A stretch of 32,461 bases of DNA from Planctomycetaceae bacterium (GTDB lineage: Bacteria > Planctomycetota > Phycisphaerae > Phycisphaerales > SM1A02): positions 1-32,461 of the forward strand of contig CANLHK010000020.1 of assembly GCA_947490615.1 (NCBI GenBank), written 5' to 3'. Shown piece by piece: positions 20,714 to 28,974 of the stretch (position 1 is its first letter; every line of letters starts with the position of its first letter). A model generated the notes under the pieces. It had not been told where the DNA came from. It saw nothing but the letters and a program-made list of their open reading frames with translations, and searched no databases. The position numbers and the translations under genes are program-made.

Positions 20714-21505
20714 ATGTCCGACAGCAAAGCTCCCGATGTAAGCCCTCTTCGCGTCCTTCTTGTCACAGAGAACGACCCACTCTATGTGCGGCAATTCTTT
20801 GACATCTTCTTCGCCGAACTCCCTCGGGCTGAAGTCGAACTGGTCGGGGTGACCGTCTCTCGCGCCTTTCACGAACCGCTGCTCAAGACCGCGCGCCGGA
20901 TCCATCGCTTCTACGGAACCGTTGACTTCTGCCGCCTTCTGCCACGCTACATCTTCGCGAAGCTTGCGGGAAAGTCGATCGCAGATCTCGCGAGCGCATC
21001 GGGCTTTCCGCTCCTCGAGGCAGGGAGCGTCAACAGCACGGAGTACATCGACGCAGTGACCGCGCTAAGGCCCGAGCTCATCGTGTCGGTCGCGGCCCCC
21101 GAGATCTTCAAATCGCCGCTTCTGAAAGTCGCATCGATCGGATGCCTGAACATTCACTCGGGCAAGATCCCCGAGTATCGTGGCATGATGCCGACGTTCT
21201 GGCAGATGCTCGACGGAAGGCCCGCCGTCACCGTGACGATTCATGAAATGGTTCCCAAGCTCGACGCGGGCGGCGTGATCGCGACCTTCGAGTTCCCTCT
21301 CACCAAGAACGACTCGCTCGATCGAGTGATTTCGGGAACGAAGCAAGAGGGCGCGCGACTCATGATTCGCGTGCTTCGCGAGATCGCTCGAACGCGGCGC
21401 TTCCCCGATCCAACACCGCTTGACATGTCGAAGGCGCGCCTCTTCAAGTTTCCGCAGCCAGAGGATGTGCGGGGACTCCGCGCTCTAGGACACAGGATGC
21501 TCTAA
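20714..21505 (+). CDS. Formyltransferase (methionyl-tRNA formyltransferase fold), probably sugar-directed
   Basis: A 263-residue protein with the N-terminal formyltransferase fold. Catalytic residues are N146 and H148 in CLNIHSGKIPEYRGMMPTFW, and D184 in HEMVPKLDAGGVIATFEF. The family transfers a formyl group from 10-formyltetrahydrofolate to an amine. It lacks the C-terminal tRNA-binding domain of Fmt and is shorter (Fmt is about 310 residues), so an amino-sugar or other small amine is more likely. The stop overlaps the start of the deacetylase gene (TAATG), implying coupling with a NodB-type amidase that could remove or process acyl groups on the same substrate. Confidence 0.85.
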   Translation: MSDSKAPDVSPLRVLLVTENDPLYVRQFFDIFFAELPRAEVELVGVTVSRAFHEPLLKTARRIHRFYGTVDFCRLLPRYIFAKLAGKSIADLASASGFPLLEAGSVNSTEYIDAVTALRPELIVSVAAPEIFKSPLLKVASIGCLNIHSGKIPEYRGMMPTFWQMLDGRPAVTVTIHEMVPKLDAGGVIATFEFPLTKNDSLDRVISGTKQEGARLMIRVLREIARTRRFPDPTPLDMSKARLFKFPQPEDVRGLRALGHRML

Positions 21506-22383
21506 TGCAGACTTCCCGCGACATGCCGCTCCACGCTCTCAGCTTCGACATCGAGGATTGGTTCCACATTGTCGACATTCCAGGGCTCGATGATCCCGCG
21601 AATTGGGCTGGATTCGAGCGCGATCGCGGCACGCTCGTCGAGCGTCGGACCGACGAGATTCTCGCTTGCCTTGCACGGCATCGCGCCCGCGCAACTTTTT
21701 TCATCCTTGGCTGGATCGCCGATCGTCACCCAGCGCTTGTCCAACGCATCGCCCAAGCAGGACATGAACTCGGATCGCACTCGTACTGGCATCGCCGCAT
21801 CTACACGCTCTCGATCGAAGAGTTTCGCGACGACACGCTGCGCTCGCTTGACGCGATTGAACACGCGTCGGGAGTGCGACCGACTGGCTATCGCGCGCCG
21901 AGTTTCTCGATCCTCAAAGGAACAGAGTGGGCTCTCGATGTCCTCCTTGACGCAGGGATCACATGGGACGCGAGTCTTTTTCCGGCGCCGCGCGGCCACG
22001 GCGGCTACCCGTGCCCTGATGAGCCACACCTCTTCACGACAACGCCATCGGGGCGCGCGATGCCAGAGCTTCCGCTCGGGGTCATGCGCGCTGCAGGCCG
22101 CGGTCTGTGTTTTTCGGGCGGCGGGTACATGCGGGTGCTTCCGCTGTGGCTGATCGAGCGCGGTTTCGCGCAGTTTGAGCGTCGCGGACTTCCCGTCGTT
22201 GTCTATCTTCACCCACGCGACTTCGCGCCTGACTGCCCGCGGGTTCCGATGCCGATCCATCGGAAGTTCAAGTGCTTCACGGGCATGGCGACGACGATCG
22301 TCAAGCTCGAGAAGCTCCTCACGCGCCACCGATTCGGTACGTGCAGCGAAGTGCTCCGCGCCCGCGGCGTGCTCGCTTCCTGA
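21505..22383 (+). CDS. Polysaccharide deacetylase, exosortase-associated (DUF3473-type)
   Basis: A 292-residue NodB-fold metal-dependent amidase. Visible motifs are SFDIEDWFH (D15, E17, D18; the DxED form typical of the exosortase-system deacetylases), GHELGSHSYWHR (zinc histidines H92 and H96), TGYRAPSFSI (R130) and, near the C-terminus, VVYLHPRDF. There is no signal peptide, so it likely acts on a lipid-linked or nucleotide-linked sugar at the inner face of the membrane. It is the second gene of a coupled pair with a formyltransferase (TAATG overlap). In related loci such enzymes sit in extracellular polysaccharide clusters, but no glycosyltransferase is seen in this window. Confidence 0.88.
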   Translation: MQTSRDMPLHALSFDIEDWFHIVDIPGLDDPANWAGFERDRGTLVERRTDEILACLARHRARATFFILGWIADRHPALVQRIAQAGHELGSHSYWHRRIYTLSIEEFRDDTLRSLDAIEHASGVRPTGYRAPSFSILKGTEWALDVLLDAGITWDASLFPAPRGHGGYPCPDEPHLFTTTPSGRAMPELPLGVMRAAGRGLCFSGGGYMRVLPLWLIERGFAQFERRGLPVVVYLHPRDFAPDCPRVPMPIHRKFKCFTGMATTIVKLEKLLTRHRFGTCSEVLRARGVLAS

Positions 22384-22431
22384 CAGTCGCACGCGCCGAA
22401 ACGACATCGAGTCCGTGCGTCACTTCGCCCC

Positions 22432-22459
22432 GCGGATCACTCGCGAGCGAGTGATCCGC
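22432..22459. terminator. Hairpin between convergent genes, probable bidirectional terminator
   Basis: A perfect 12-bp stem, GCGGATCACTCG (22432-22443) with CGAGTGATCCGC (22448-22459), and a four-base loop, placed between the deacetylase stop and the stop of the giant reverse-strand gene. There is no strong T-tract on either side, so its termination role is inferred from position. Confidence 0.55.
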
Positions 22460-22487
22460 AATCACTTGATGTTCGGTCACCCGTCAC

Positions 22488-25400
22488 TCACCAGTTCGTC
22501 ATCGGAGCTTCGTCGTTGGCGTCGAGCCGATGGACGGCGTCGGGGCGGAACTGCCCCTGCATCGCCAAGGCCATGTCTGCCGTGTCGAGCCAGCCGTCCA
22601 TGTTGATGTCGGCCTCCTCGAGATAGCCGAGACCTGCGCGGCGGAGTTCCTTGACGGTGACGCGCGTGAGCGGCGCGCCTCCATCGAAGTTTCCGCCGGC
22701 ACAGTTGTCGCCCATCGCAAGGAAGTTCAGCGAGATGAAGCTGAAGTCGGAGTTGTTCACAACGAAGTTGCGATCGAAGTTGCTGCGGCTGGCAGGAGTC
22801 TTGCCCGCACCGCGATCCGAGATGAACGCACCGAAGTCGAGGATGTCGACAAGATTGTCATCGTTCGAGTCACCCGAGACGAGCTCGAAGCTTCCCGAGG
22901 CGGCGTACTTGACACCCGACACCGAAAGTGTCTGGGCGTCGGCCACGGTGTGGCCTGCGTCCTTCACAGTGATGCAGGTGTAGTCGTTGCGGACGGGGAC
23001 CTGCACATCAACGAGGGCGCCGTTGTTCCCTGTGAACGGCACGGTCGCGCTGACCACATCGCCCGAACTCAGACGGATGCGGACCACTTGATCAAAGACG
23101 ATCGCTGGGTTGATGGAGCCAATGAGATTCACATCGATCGTCGCGAGCTGGTAGTTCGCGACGGTGTAGGTGCGTGTATCGCTCGCAACGTTTCCGCCGT
23201 CGTCCGTGGCCGTCCATGTGACCGACGAAACACCGACCGGGAAGCGCGCAGGCCAGGTCGAGCTGGTCGTCGCGTTCGGGTAGGTGATCGTGTAGCCGAC
23301 TGGAACACTTGGCGCGCAGTTGTTGGAAGCGGTCACCGTCGGTTCTGCGATCGCAGCACCCGCAGTAGTTCCTGCATCGGCGGCCTCGCTGATGTCGCCA
23401 CTCGGAACGCCTGCGAGCTGCAGGTCGTTGAGCGAGGTGACACTCGAGAAGTTGGTGCCGATGAAGGGAATTGCGAGGGCGTTGCCGTCGGTGACGCGGT
23501 TCGTGAAGCTGCCATCGCTTGGAATCAGCCAGACCAAGTCGGTCATGCCGCAGAACGGAACGAGTGCGCGGAAGGTCAAGTGGGCTGCGTTACCTGTCGT
23601 GATGCCTTCGCCGCTGCCTGCGGTATCGACACCGGTCGCGAAGCTGATGGAACTCGCGCCGACACTCACGAAGATGGTCGTCGGCATGTCGATGCCGCCG
23701 ATCGAATCCGCGAAGGTGTCGCCGTCGGCGTCCGCGACAAACTCGATTTGGCTCGCGTCAAATCCGATGCGCGCCTGCATGCCGACTGCTGCGCTTGCGA
23801 GACCGCTGAGATCCACATCCACACTAAACATGTCGCCCGTTGCGACGGTCGCTTCAGCACTGACCACCAGGACGGCAGTCGAGAGGACGGCGTCCTGTTG
23901 CTCAGGCGACATGCCGGTCGAGTCGATCGTCACCTGGGCGCTCGTTGCGGTATTGCCCATGATTGCCGCGATTTGCTCGGCGGTGAGGTCTGCTGTGATC
24001 GTGATCGAACCAGTGATCTGGTCGACCGCGGTTGGGGCATTGCCGAGCGCCGCGAGTTGTGCGGCGTCCATGCCCGTCGCGTTGACAGTCGCCTCATTGG
24101 CGAGCGTCGAGTTGAGCAGCACGGCCAACTCCTCTGAGGTCTGCCCGTCGCTCAGCGAGAGGTTTGTGATGTCGAACACAGCAGCCTGATTGGCGGAAGA
24201 TCCCGCCGAGGCGACGGAGGTCGCGATCGTCGAGAGCTGCGCGCTGCTCATGCCTGATGCGTCGACCGTGACCGAGGCTGGCGGGAGGAACGAGCTGCCG
24301 CCCGCGCCGAAGTCGACCTTGCTGAGGAGATTCGCGATCTGTATGGCGGTGAGGTCCGCCGTGATCGTGAAGCTGCCCGAGATGCCGCCTGCAACAAACT
24401 TCGTGGAGTTGTCGGCGAGCGTCGCGAGTTTGCCGCCTGCCGCTGAATCCATGCCCGTTGCATTCGCGCTCGCGCTGGAGTCATCCGACACTCCGAGCAC
24501 GCCATCAAGTTCAGCGATGGTCTGGGAGTTGGTGACGAACATCGCGAACGCCGAGTCGACCTTGGCGATGTTTGAGTTCACGATGGTGATCGTGCTCGCG
24601 CCGAGGCCTGTGCCGTTGATGCGCACATCAGGAATCATCGCGATCTTGCCAAACAAGTTGGTGAAGTTCGCGTCCGTCACGCCGCTGGTCAAGACGATGC
24701 TGCCGATGACTCCATCGGCTGCGAGCTTCGCCTGCGAATCACCGAGCGCGTTGAGCTGGGTAGCGACCATCGAGGTCGCGTTGGCGAGCGCCATCTCCTT
24801 GCCCGCGGACGCCGAGGCGACCGACTTGCCCAAGAGTGTTGTGATCTCACCACCGGTTTGTCCACTGCTCAGCAACAGGTTGTAGAGCTCGTCGACGCGG
24901 GCGTCGGCGAGGGCGACCGAAGAGAGCTCGCTGTCAGCCATGCCAAACCCGTTGACCTCGACGGTGGCGCCGAGGATCGAGGCCTTGAAGAGAAGCGCGG
25001 CGAGGTTGGCATCAGTGATTGCAGCCGTGACGAGCATCGTGCCAGTGATGCCGTCGGTCGCGATCTTGCCTGCGTTTCCTGCGATCGCGTTGAGCTGGGC
25101 GTCGCCCATGCCTGTGGCCACCGCATAGATCGAGCCATCCGCGGCGCCGCCGAGGATCGCTGTGATCTGCGCGGCGGACTGCGACGCGGTCAGGGTGATA
25201 TCGCCTGTCACTCCGCCGTTGAACGCAGCGTAGTTGCTCGCAATCGCGTTGAGCTGATCGGCGGACATGCCCGTCGTCACAGCTGAGTAGACCGATCCCA
25301 CCGCGCCGTGCGCGATGAAACTCGACAGCACCGCCGTCGCGCTCGCGCCCGTTGGAATGTTCGCGGCAGTGATGGCGAAGTTGCCCGAGAAGAGAATGCT

Positions 25401-27878
25401 CTTGGTGATCTCGGTGGTGAGCACGAATGCTGTGCCGTCTTGGATGTACAGCGTGTCGCCATCCACCGACGCAGCGATGGCACGATCGAACGCGCCCGCA
25501 GCCGAGGCTGCCGACACATAGATCTTGTTCGCGGCAAAGCGCACGAGACCGAGTCCCGCCGTGTCAATCACATCGACACTCTGGTTCGAGATCTGGAAGT
25601 TGTCCGCCAGCACCGCGCGGTCAAGCAGCGAGCCCCCCGCGGTGTAGTAGGAGGCGCTCTCAGCATTCACGCCGCCCGTAAACCAGAGCACGACTGACTT
25701 GAGCAGCGTGTTGCCCGCGTTCATCGCGTCAGCGTCCGACGAGTCGACGATCAGGTCGCCCCACGGAGCCACGCAGTTCTGCAAGCTCACATTGCTCAGC
25801 GACAGACCGCCGAGCTCGTTGTAGAGCTGGAAGGAGAGCGCGCCCTTACCGACATGGCCTTGCACCGTCACATTCGACAGCGAGACCGTGCCAAGCGCGG
25901 CTCGTCCCACTCCGTTCGTGAACAAGATGCCGTAGCTGTTCGAGTTCTGCGCAACGCCGTTGCCCGAGGTCATGGTCACATTCGACAGCGTCGCGTTGCC
26001 GTGGAAGCCGAAGAACGAGAGATCATGCTGGTTCGTGACACCCGCGCGGCTGTTGTTGGTGAAGGTCGAGTTCGACACTGTGAAGTTGGTGTTCACCACC
26101 GCCTGTGAGCCCGACGGGTTGGTCGAGATCGCCGACGAAGTCTGCTCGTACATCGCGCAGCCGTCGATGGTCATGCCGTTCATCGACGCGACCGCCGTGG
26201 CCACGCGCACACCGAAGTTGTTGGCGTGGAAGGTCGAGTTCGCGACCGTGACATTCGAAATCGTGCCGCTGCGGTAGTGCACGCCCTGGCCGTAGCCCGT
26301 CGCGTGAATGCCATCGACCTTGACGAACGACACAGGCGTGTCGCCATACACCGCGATGCCGTCCGAGCCGCTTGCGTTCGCAGCGCCGCTCAAGCGGACA
26401 CCCGCGATCGTGAGTTGGTTCAAAGCATCAAGCCCCGAGCCCGTGACGCGGATGACTGGAGTCGCCGTGGTCGACGAGCTGAGCACCGTGCCCGCCTCGC
26501 TGCTGCCCGCACCGACGAGCGCGACGCGCTTGTCGAGCGTGATGTTCTCGATGAACGAGCCCGCTGCGATGTTGACCGTGTCACCCGTACTCGCGGCAGA
26601 GACGCCGCGACCAATGTTGCCACTCGAAGCGACGAAGACATTCGACGACTTCACGCGGACAAGTCCAAGTGCCGAGTCGTCAAGCTTGTGCGAGATCTTG
26701 TCTTCGATGTCGAAGTTCTGCGCCAGCGTTGCCGCCGCGCCCGTGTTGCCGCCGAACGTGGCGGTGGTCGCGTCGATCGCGTTGGCGTTACCGACAAGCG
26801 CGATGTGATTGCCCGATTGCCCAGTGAAGGCCGTCGCACCAAGCGTGACCGTCGCGTCAGCGCCGCTGACCGAAAGCCCCGTCGTGCCGCCCGAGATTGA
26901 GCCACCTGTGAGTGCGAGCGTGACCGACGCACCGTTGTCGTTGAGCGCGCTGTCGTTGACGACCACGCCCGCCGTCGATGCAGCGATCGCCACACCAGAG
27001 ATGGTGTAGCTGCTCGAGGTCGCGCTACCGAAGTTGTCATGGTTGGTCGCGACGACGCCGTTGATGGCGCCGCTGACCGAACCGCCACTGACCGTCACAC
27101 CAGCGGTCGCTGGGCAGTGCCACAGCGTGTAGCCGTTGGGGAAGTTTGCGATCGTGTTGCCCGTGATGGACACCGTCGCGGCATCCAAGATCGACCAGAC
27201 TTCGATGCCGTCGCTGTCGCCGTTGGTGTTCGACAACGAAGTGTTCGTGATCGAGTTGTTCGCGATCGTCCACACCGAGGCGCCGTACTGCAGGTTGTGC
27301 AGAATGCCGTCGTAGTCCTCGTAGATCGAGTCGCCAGTGATCGCCTGAATGCCCGTCGTGATCGTGTTGTTCGAAATCGACGCGGTCTGACCCTCTGGGA
27401 CGGCGAGATAGTGGTTGTCGGCTTGGACGCCGCGCCACGCGTTGACGATAGTGTTGCCCGAAACTTCGGCGTAGTAGCTGTCGTAGGCGAGGATCGCTGC
27501 CCAGTAGGGGATGTTCTCAAGGTAGTTGTCGGTGACCTCACCGAAACGCGCGCTCGCAGCGCTCGTCGCGCCCATCGAGATGCCGAACTGGAAGATGTTC
27601 TTGACCACGCAGTTGCGGACGATCGCGCCATCACCAGTGATCGAGATGCCTTCGTCAGCGTCAGGATTCGCACCGTTGGCAGTGAAAGGCGAAGTCGTCA
27701 AAGGGTTGTCGCCGTTGACCATCAGGCCGTCGAAGATGACGCCCGAGACCGAGGACGGAACGGTGACGACATACGCGACATCGTCGTAGCTGGCCATCAT
27801 GCCTGCTGGTGACATGATCACCGCTTCAGCGCCACGAGTAGCGTCGGTGCCGGACTTGCCTGCGTTGGGACCACGCAA
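22488..27878 (-). CDS. Giant secreted beta-helix / novel-repeat / cohesin-like / dockerin-like protein (main body)
   Basis: A 1796-codon frame, with reading open from just after a TAA at 27912-27914. It is almost certainly the rest of the gene that begins at 28142. The start given is a TTG with no ribosome site, and no signal peptide remains downstream of the stop. Domains in order are: a right-handed beta-helix (about 1-800, with recurring GNTI and SNVTVANSTF type rungs); eight to nine unfamiliar repeats of 52-62 residues (about 863-1338); a cohesin-like domain (about 1340-1490, starting VATGDMFSVDVDLSGLASA); a HYR-like beta-sandwich (about 1500-1575, SSVTWTATDDGGNVASDTRT); a linker; then dockerin-type loops (DSNDDNLVDILDFG and NFDRNFVVNNSDFS, and a last DINMDGWLDTADMALA). 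It is probably a surface adhesin or scaffold; if the stop is real, it is a pseudogene. Confidence 0.85.
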   Translation of the reverse strand: MRGPNAGKSGTDATRGAEAVIMSPAGMMASYDDVAYVVTVPSSVSGVIFDGLMVNGDNPLTTSPFTANGANPDADEGISITGDGAIVRNCVVKNIFQFGISMGATSAASARFGEVTDNYLENIPYWAAILAYDSYYAEVSGNTIVNAWRGVQADNHYLAVPEGQTASISNNTITTGIQAITGDSIYEDYDGILHNLQYGASVWTIANNSITNTSLSNTNGDSDGIEVWSILDAATVSITGNTIANFPNGYTLWHCPATAGVTVSGGSVSGAINGVVATNHDNFGSATSSSYTISGVAIAASTAGVVVNDSALNDNGASVTLALTGGSISGGTTGLSVSGADATVTLGATAFTGQSGNHIALVGNANAIDATTATFGGNTGAAATLAQNFDIEDKISHKLDDSALGLVRVKSSNVFVASSGNIGRGVSAASTGDTVNIAAGSFIENITLDKRVALVGAGSSEAGTVLSSSTTATPVIRVTGSGLDALNQLTIAGVRLSGAANASGSDGIAVYGDTPVSFVKVDGIHATGYGQGVHYRSGTISNVTVANSTFHANNFGVRVATAVASMNGMTIDGCAMYEQTSSAISTNPSGSQAVVNTNFTVSNSTFTNNSRAGVTNQHDLSFFGFHGNATLSNVTMTSGNGVAQNSNSYGILFTNGVGRAALGTVSLSNVTVQGHVGKGALSFQLYNELGGLSLSNVSLQNCVAPWGDLIVDSSDADAMNAGNTLLKSVVLWFTGGVNAESASYYTAGGSLLDRAVLADNFQISNQSVDVIDTAGLGLVRFAANKIYVSAASAAGAFDRAIAASVDGDTLYIQDGTAFVLTTEITKSILFSGNFAITAANIPTGASATAVLSSFIAHGAVGSVYSAVTTGMSADQLNAIASNYAAFNGGVTGDITLTASQSAAQITAILGGAADGSIYAVATGMGDAQLNAIAGNAGKIATDGITGTMLVTAAITDANLAALLFKASILGATVEVNGFGMADSELSSVALADARVDELYNLLLSSGQTGGEITTLLGKSVASASAGKEMALANATSMVATQLNALGDSQAKLAADGVIGSIVLTSGVTDANFTNLFGKIAMIPDVRINGTGLGASTITIVNSNIAKVDSAFAMFVTNSQTIAELDGVLGVSDDSSASANATGMDSAAGGKLATLADNSTKFVAGGISGSFTITADLTAIQIANLLSKVDFGAGGSSFLPPASVTVDASGMSSAQLSTIATSVASAGSSANQAAVFDITNLSLSDGQTSEELAVLLNSTLANEATVNATGMDAAQLAALGNAPTAVDQITGSITITADLTAEQIAAIMGNTATSAQVTIDSTGMSPEQQDAVLSTAVLVVSAEATVATGDMFSVDVDLSGLASAAVGMQARIGFDASQIEFVADADGDTFADSIGGIDMPTTIFVSVGASSISFATGVDTAGSGEGITTGNAAHLTFRALVPFCGMTDLVWLIPSDGSFTNRVTDGNALAIPFIGTNFSSVTSLNDLQLAGVPSGDISEAADAGTTAGAAIAEPTVTASNNCAPSVPVGYTITYPNATTSSTWPARFPVGVSSVTWTATDDGGNVASDTRTYTVANYQLATIDVNLIGSINPAIVFDQVVRIRLSSGDVVSATVPFTGNNGALVDVQVPVRNDYTCITVKDAGHTVADAQTLSVSGVKYAASGSFELVSGDSNDDNLVDILDFGAFISDRGAGKTPASRSNFDRNFVVNNSDFSFISLNFLAMGDNCAGGNFDGGAPLTRVTVKELRRAGLGYLEEADINMDGWLDTADMALAMQGQFRPDAVHRLDANDEAPMTNW
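23865..25290 (-). repeat. Array of about 8.5 protein repeats of 52-62 residues
   Basis: The translated repeats share a consensus of V-x-x-[TS]-G-M, then QL-x-[AT]-[IL]-A, then [IV]-[TS]-G-x-[IF]-x-[IL]-T-x-x-[LI]-[TS]-x-x-[QN]-[IL]-x-x-[LI]-[LM]. Clear copies open with TTGMSADQLNAIA, ATGMGDAQLNAIA, ASGMSSAQLSTIA and ATGMDAAQLAALG, and others are degenerate. The alternation of helix-like and strand-like segments suggests an alpha/beta solenoid. I do not recognise the family. Confidence 0.75.
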
Positions 27879-27911
27879 AGTCAGCGACTTTGAAACGGTG
27901 ATCGCTTCGGC

Positions 27912-27914
27912 TTA
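27912..27914 (-). other. In-frame TAA interrupting the giant gene
   Basis: The frame reads EISAGT, then TAA, then AEAITVSKSLTLRG. In secreted beta-helix proteins the pattern AGTYxExxxxxKSLTLRG is common, so a tyrosine codon (TAC or TAT) is expected exactly at the TAA. One base change or a sequencing error would account for it. Confidence 0.85.
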
Positions 27915-28142
27915 GGTACCCGCAGAGATCTCAAGGACATCACCCGCGAGTGCAGCGTCGATGCCTGATTGAATGCTCACCGCGAAGCCGACAGTCGTCC
28001 CACCGCGAACGATCGAGACTGGACCACCCGAGACGGAGGAGAAGCCCGCGAGATTGGCGTTGACGGCGGCGACTCCAACCGCACCGATCGTGACGGTCGA
28101 CGACAGAATCGCGCGGAAAGCGCGGCACATCTCGCTCTGCAT
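27912..28142 (-). CDS. N-terminal part of the giant beta-helix protein, cut by the in-frame stop
   Basis: Seventy-six codons from the ATG at 28142 to the TAA. The ATG has GAGGA at 28150-28154, seven bases upstream. The start MQSEMCRAFRAILSSTVTIG is followed by hydrophobic AVGVAAVNANLA, a signal peptide, and then SIQSGIDAALAGDVLEISAGT, the standard opening of a periplasmic or secreted right-handed beta-helix. Sequence and frame continue without shift into the main body after the stop. As it stands it would give a short secreted peptide with no folded domain. Confidence 0.75.
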   Translation of the reverse strand: MQSEMCRAFRAILSSTVTIGAVGVAAVNANLAGFSSVSGGPVSIVRGGTTVGFAVSIQSGIDAALAGDVLEISAGT

Positions 28143-28275
28143 GTTGTGTTCCTCAAAAAACAAGACCCCAAAGATCCCGCGGACGGCGGGTCGCCTGTTC
28201 ACATGACAGGCGTCGCCCAAAGTCGCTGCTCCCTGGGGAAGGAACAGCAGGTGAACATCAGCCCCAGCCTCTCAG
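28143..28275 (-). promoter_or_regulatory. Possible structured 5' leader of the giant gene
   Basis: About 130 bases upstream of the ATG at 28142 hold several inverted repeats. A seven-bp hairpin (28192-28198 with 28206-28212) has a core GCCTGT / ACAGGC. A second stem, CTGCT / AGCAG, lies at 28226-28230 with 28246-28250, and a GC hairpin sits near 28177-28191. A longer-range pairing, TGTTCAC (28196-28202) with GTGAACA (28251-28257), would be exclusive with the first hairpin. It matches no riboswitch class I can name, and chance cannot be ruled out. Confidence 0.3.
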
Positions 28276-28489
28276 GGTGCAAATGTCCGTTGAAGAGATT
28301 GAGATAATCATCTTCAGAGCGTGCTTCTGGTCGGGTTGCGGGGCTTATTCTCGGACGGGCTCGCTCTGGCGTCTTCCAATAAATGAATCACTACTTGCCT
28401 GCGATGGCTTGCATGTTGCAACTTCGCCTCAACGCTTGACGCGCGCTTCCGAGTCTCTAGCGCGTGCGAGAGTTTGGTCCGCTTTCGGC

Positions 28490-28900
28490 GGATCAACTGG
28501 CGCCACAGGTGGTTGCGGAGCATGGCGTCGGTGCCTGCGCGTGCTGTCGCGTGATCTTTCGCTGCTGGATCGTGTTCTCAAACTCGATGCCTCGCAGCGG
28601 TTCATCGTCGACGCGCTTCTCGTTGATGTCGAAGCCGAGTCGGGGTCACGCGCATCGCTCAGTTGCTTCGCGAGAACCTCAAAGCGATCCTTACCGACGC
28701 GCAGCGGGTGCAACTCGCTGAGGTTTGGGCCGCGGTGTATCGCGAGCGCAGGAATCTGCCAGAACGATCGGGGGCGAAGGCATCGACCTCGCAGCGCTCG
28801 CTCGCGGACGCTGAGCGCGCCTACGACGCATTCGAGTCCTGGCTGTACGGGAGATCGCCGGGCGCGGCTTCCTCCCTCCTTCTTCACACCTGCGTCTGCC
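28490..28900 (+). pseudogene. Frameshifted remnant of a small helical protein gene
   Basis: The 28143-28974 interval has no intact gene that I believe. Within it, one frame reads LSLLDRVLKLDASQRFIVDALLVDVEAE (about 28558-28641), and the sense continues in the next frame as VTRIAQLLRENLKAILTDAQ then RVQLAEVWAAVYRERRN (about 28655-28755). Together they form a plausible helical protein of a type common in planctomycetes (a line of residues on a D-x-x-Q-R pattern followed by LTDAQR). Loss of a single base around 28640-28655 would explain the break. No start codon with a ribosome site is obvious. It may also be a sequencing artefact. Confidence 0.4.
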
Positions 28901-28974
28901 ATTGCCCAGGAATCCATGACGCGGTGCGATCGTGCGCGCAACCGCAGGTCGGAACAGGTTAGATTCCGCGAGCC

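Noticed and set aside
22530-24137. 535-codon + strand frame opposite the giant protein
   Set aside because: Low-complexity Arg/Asp/Val composition and no start signal; the reverse strand has clear cohesin-like and dockerin-like modules.
28143-28275. TPP, glycine or c-di-GMP riboswitch
   Set aside because: A CTGAGA word and several hairpins are present, but the conserved cores of these classes are absent in the right order, so only an unclassified leader is proposed.
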